From CBDUXZ01 sp965371325 [NCBI: uncultured bacterium] (lineage in GTDB: Bacteria; JAUYMQ01), in assembly GCA_965371325.1 (NCBI GenBank), contig CBDUXZ010000131.1:1-6156 (forward strand): DNA of 6,156 nt, in the 5' to 3' direction. Both the position numbers and the translations under genes were made by a program. Of this stretch, positions 5,868 through 6,156 are shown piece after piece. The stretch's first letter is position 1, and each line of letters starts with the position of its first letter. Below the pieces are notes generated by a model. That model did not search any database and was not told where the DNA came from. It was given only the letters and a program-made list of their open reading frames with translations.

Positions 5868-5979
5868 TGTCATCGCGAGGAGGGCCCTCGAGGTCCCGCG
5901 CGAAGCGCGGGCCGAGAAAGTCTTGCAATCGGTCCGACGCAGCAATCCCCGCATCAGGATTCGCAGAGCACGAGTGACA
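5868..5979. repeat. Palindromic interspersed repeat (TGTCAT.GCGAGGAG-type element), about 112 bp
   Basis: The block begins TGTCATCGCGAGGAG (5868-5882) and ends CGAGTGACA (5971-5979), whose reverse complement TGTCACTCG resembles the start; these form short imperfect terminal inverted repeats. Inside are a 10-bp palindrome GAGGGCCCTC (5880-5889), a 7-bp stem CCCGCGC-GAA-GCGCGGG (5895-5911) and two GCAATC motifs (5925-5930, 5942-5947). This composition is that of the widespread 'GTCATTGCGAGGAGCG ... GCAATC' palindromic elements scattered in many bacterial genomes, which have no coding capacity. No target duplication is evident. Its right end lies inside the last codons of the leftward CMD-like gene. 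Confidence 0.55.
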
Positions 5980-6156
5980 ATCGGCAGATCCCGTTGGCGA
6001 GGCTGACCACGCCGACAAGCTCGAGGAATTGCTCGACCGTGAGCTGTTCGCGAAGCTTGCGACCCCTGCGCTGGATGTCGACGGGGCGGTAGCGGATGGT
6101 TTCGCGCGCGTAGGGAACGATGGCCGCCTCGATCGGATCCAGCTTGGGCGAGGCGA
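5954..6156 (-). CDS. Carboxymuconolactone decarboxylase / AhpD-like family protein, C-terminal part only
   Basis: Reverse-strand reading from the window edge to TGA at 5956-5954 gives the last 66 residues; the start and most of the protein are outside. The segment KLDPIEAAIVPYARETIRYR, followed by RRGRKLREQLTVEQFLELVGVVSLANGICRLSLVL, matches the helical C-terminal part of carboxymuconolactone decarboxylase-like / alkylhydroperoxidase-like proteins, where 'L....f.ELv..va..N...R' is usual. The catalytic CxxH region of AhpD-type members would lie upstream, so an enzymatic role cannot be judged. The last 9 codons overlap the palindromic repeat at 5868-5979, so the terminal LVLCES and the stop codon may be contributed by that element. 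The family assignment rests on a short piece. Confidence 0.65.
   Translation of the reverse strand, partial: ASPKLDPIEAAIVPYARETIRYRPVDIQRRGRKLREQLTVEQFLELVGVVSLANGICRLSLVLCES

Overview
The window is GC-rich bacterial DNA of about 6.2 kb. It carries six protein-coding loci, two of them cut by the window edges and one broken by a frameshift, plus one tRNA gene and a palindromic interspersed repeat. Clear Shine-Dalgarno sequences, a tRNA with encoded CCA and compact gene spacing fit a Gram-negative, metabolically versatile bacterium. A deltaproteobacterial, Nitrospinota or Tectomicrobia-like lineage is a guess; no phylogenetic marker is present.

Left part (1-869): a 2-hydroxyacyl-CoA dehydratase / benzoyl-CoA reductase family subunit runs leftward off the edge. 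It is divergent from a rightward sulfite reductase gene. The roughly 150-bp divergent region is rich in short inverted repeats (ATTAG/CTAAT half-sites and ACAG/CTCTG motifs), which is where a shared regulator could bind.

Centre (870-3757): a 752-residue siroheme [4Fe-4S] nitrite/sulfite reductase-type protein, probably a ferredoxin-linked sulfite reductase, is followed 38 bp later by a cysteine-free conserved protein of unknown role (196 aa). The two look like one operon.

Right of centre (3815-5682): a cytidylate-kinase-like P-loop protein lies on the minus strand, convergent with the operon. It is divergent from a small cytosolic protein related to reductive dehalogenases and epoxyqueuosine reductase (corrinoid plus two [4Fe-4S] clusters). 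One missing base near 5242-5244 splits that gene into two frames.

Right end (5683-6156): a tRNA-Glu(UUC) gene with a putative promoter and a strong leader hairpin, then a roughly 112-bp repeat with TGTCA/TGACA ends. The repeat overlaps the 3' end of a leftward carboxymuconolactone decarboxylase/AhpD-like gene that is cut by the window edge.

Three loci (dehydratase, sulfite reductase, dehalogenase-like) encode iron-sulfur or radical/corrinoid reductive enzymes. No shared pathway is demonstrated. The items most worth a second look are the sulfite reductase with a second cysteine set and a helical tail, its unknown partner, and the frameshifted dehalogenase-like gene.
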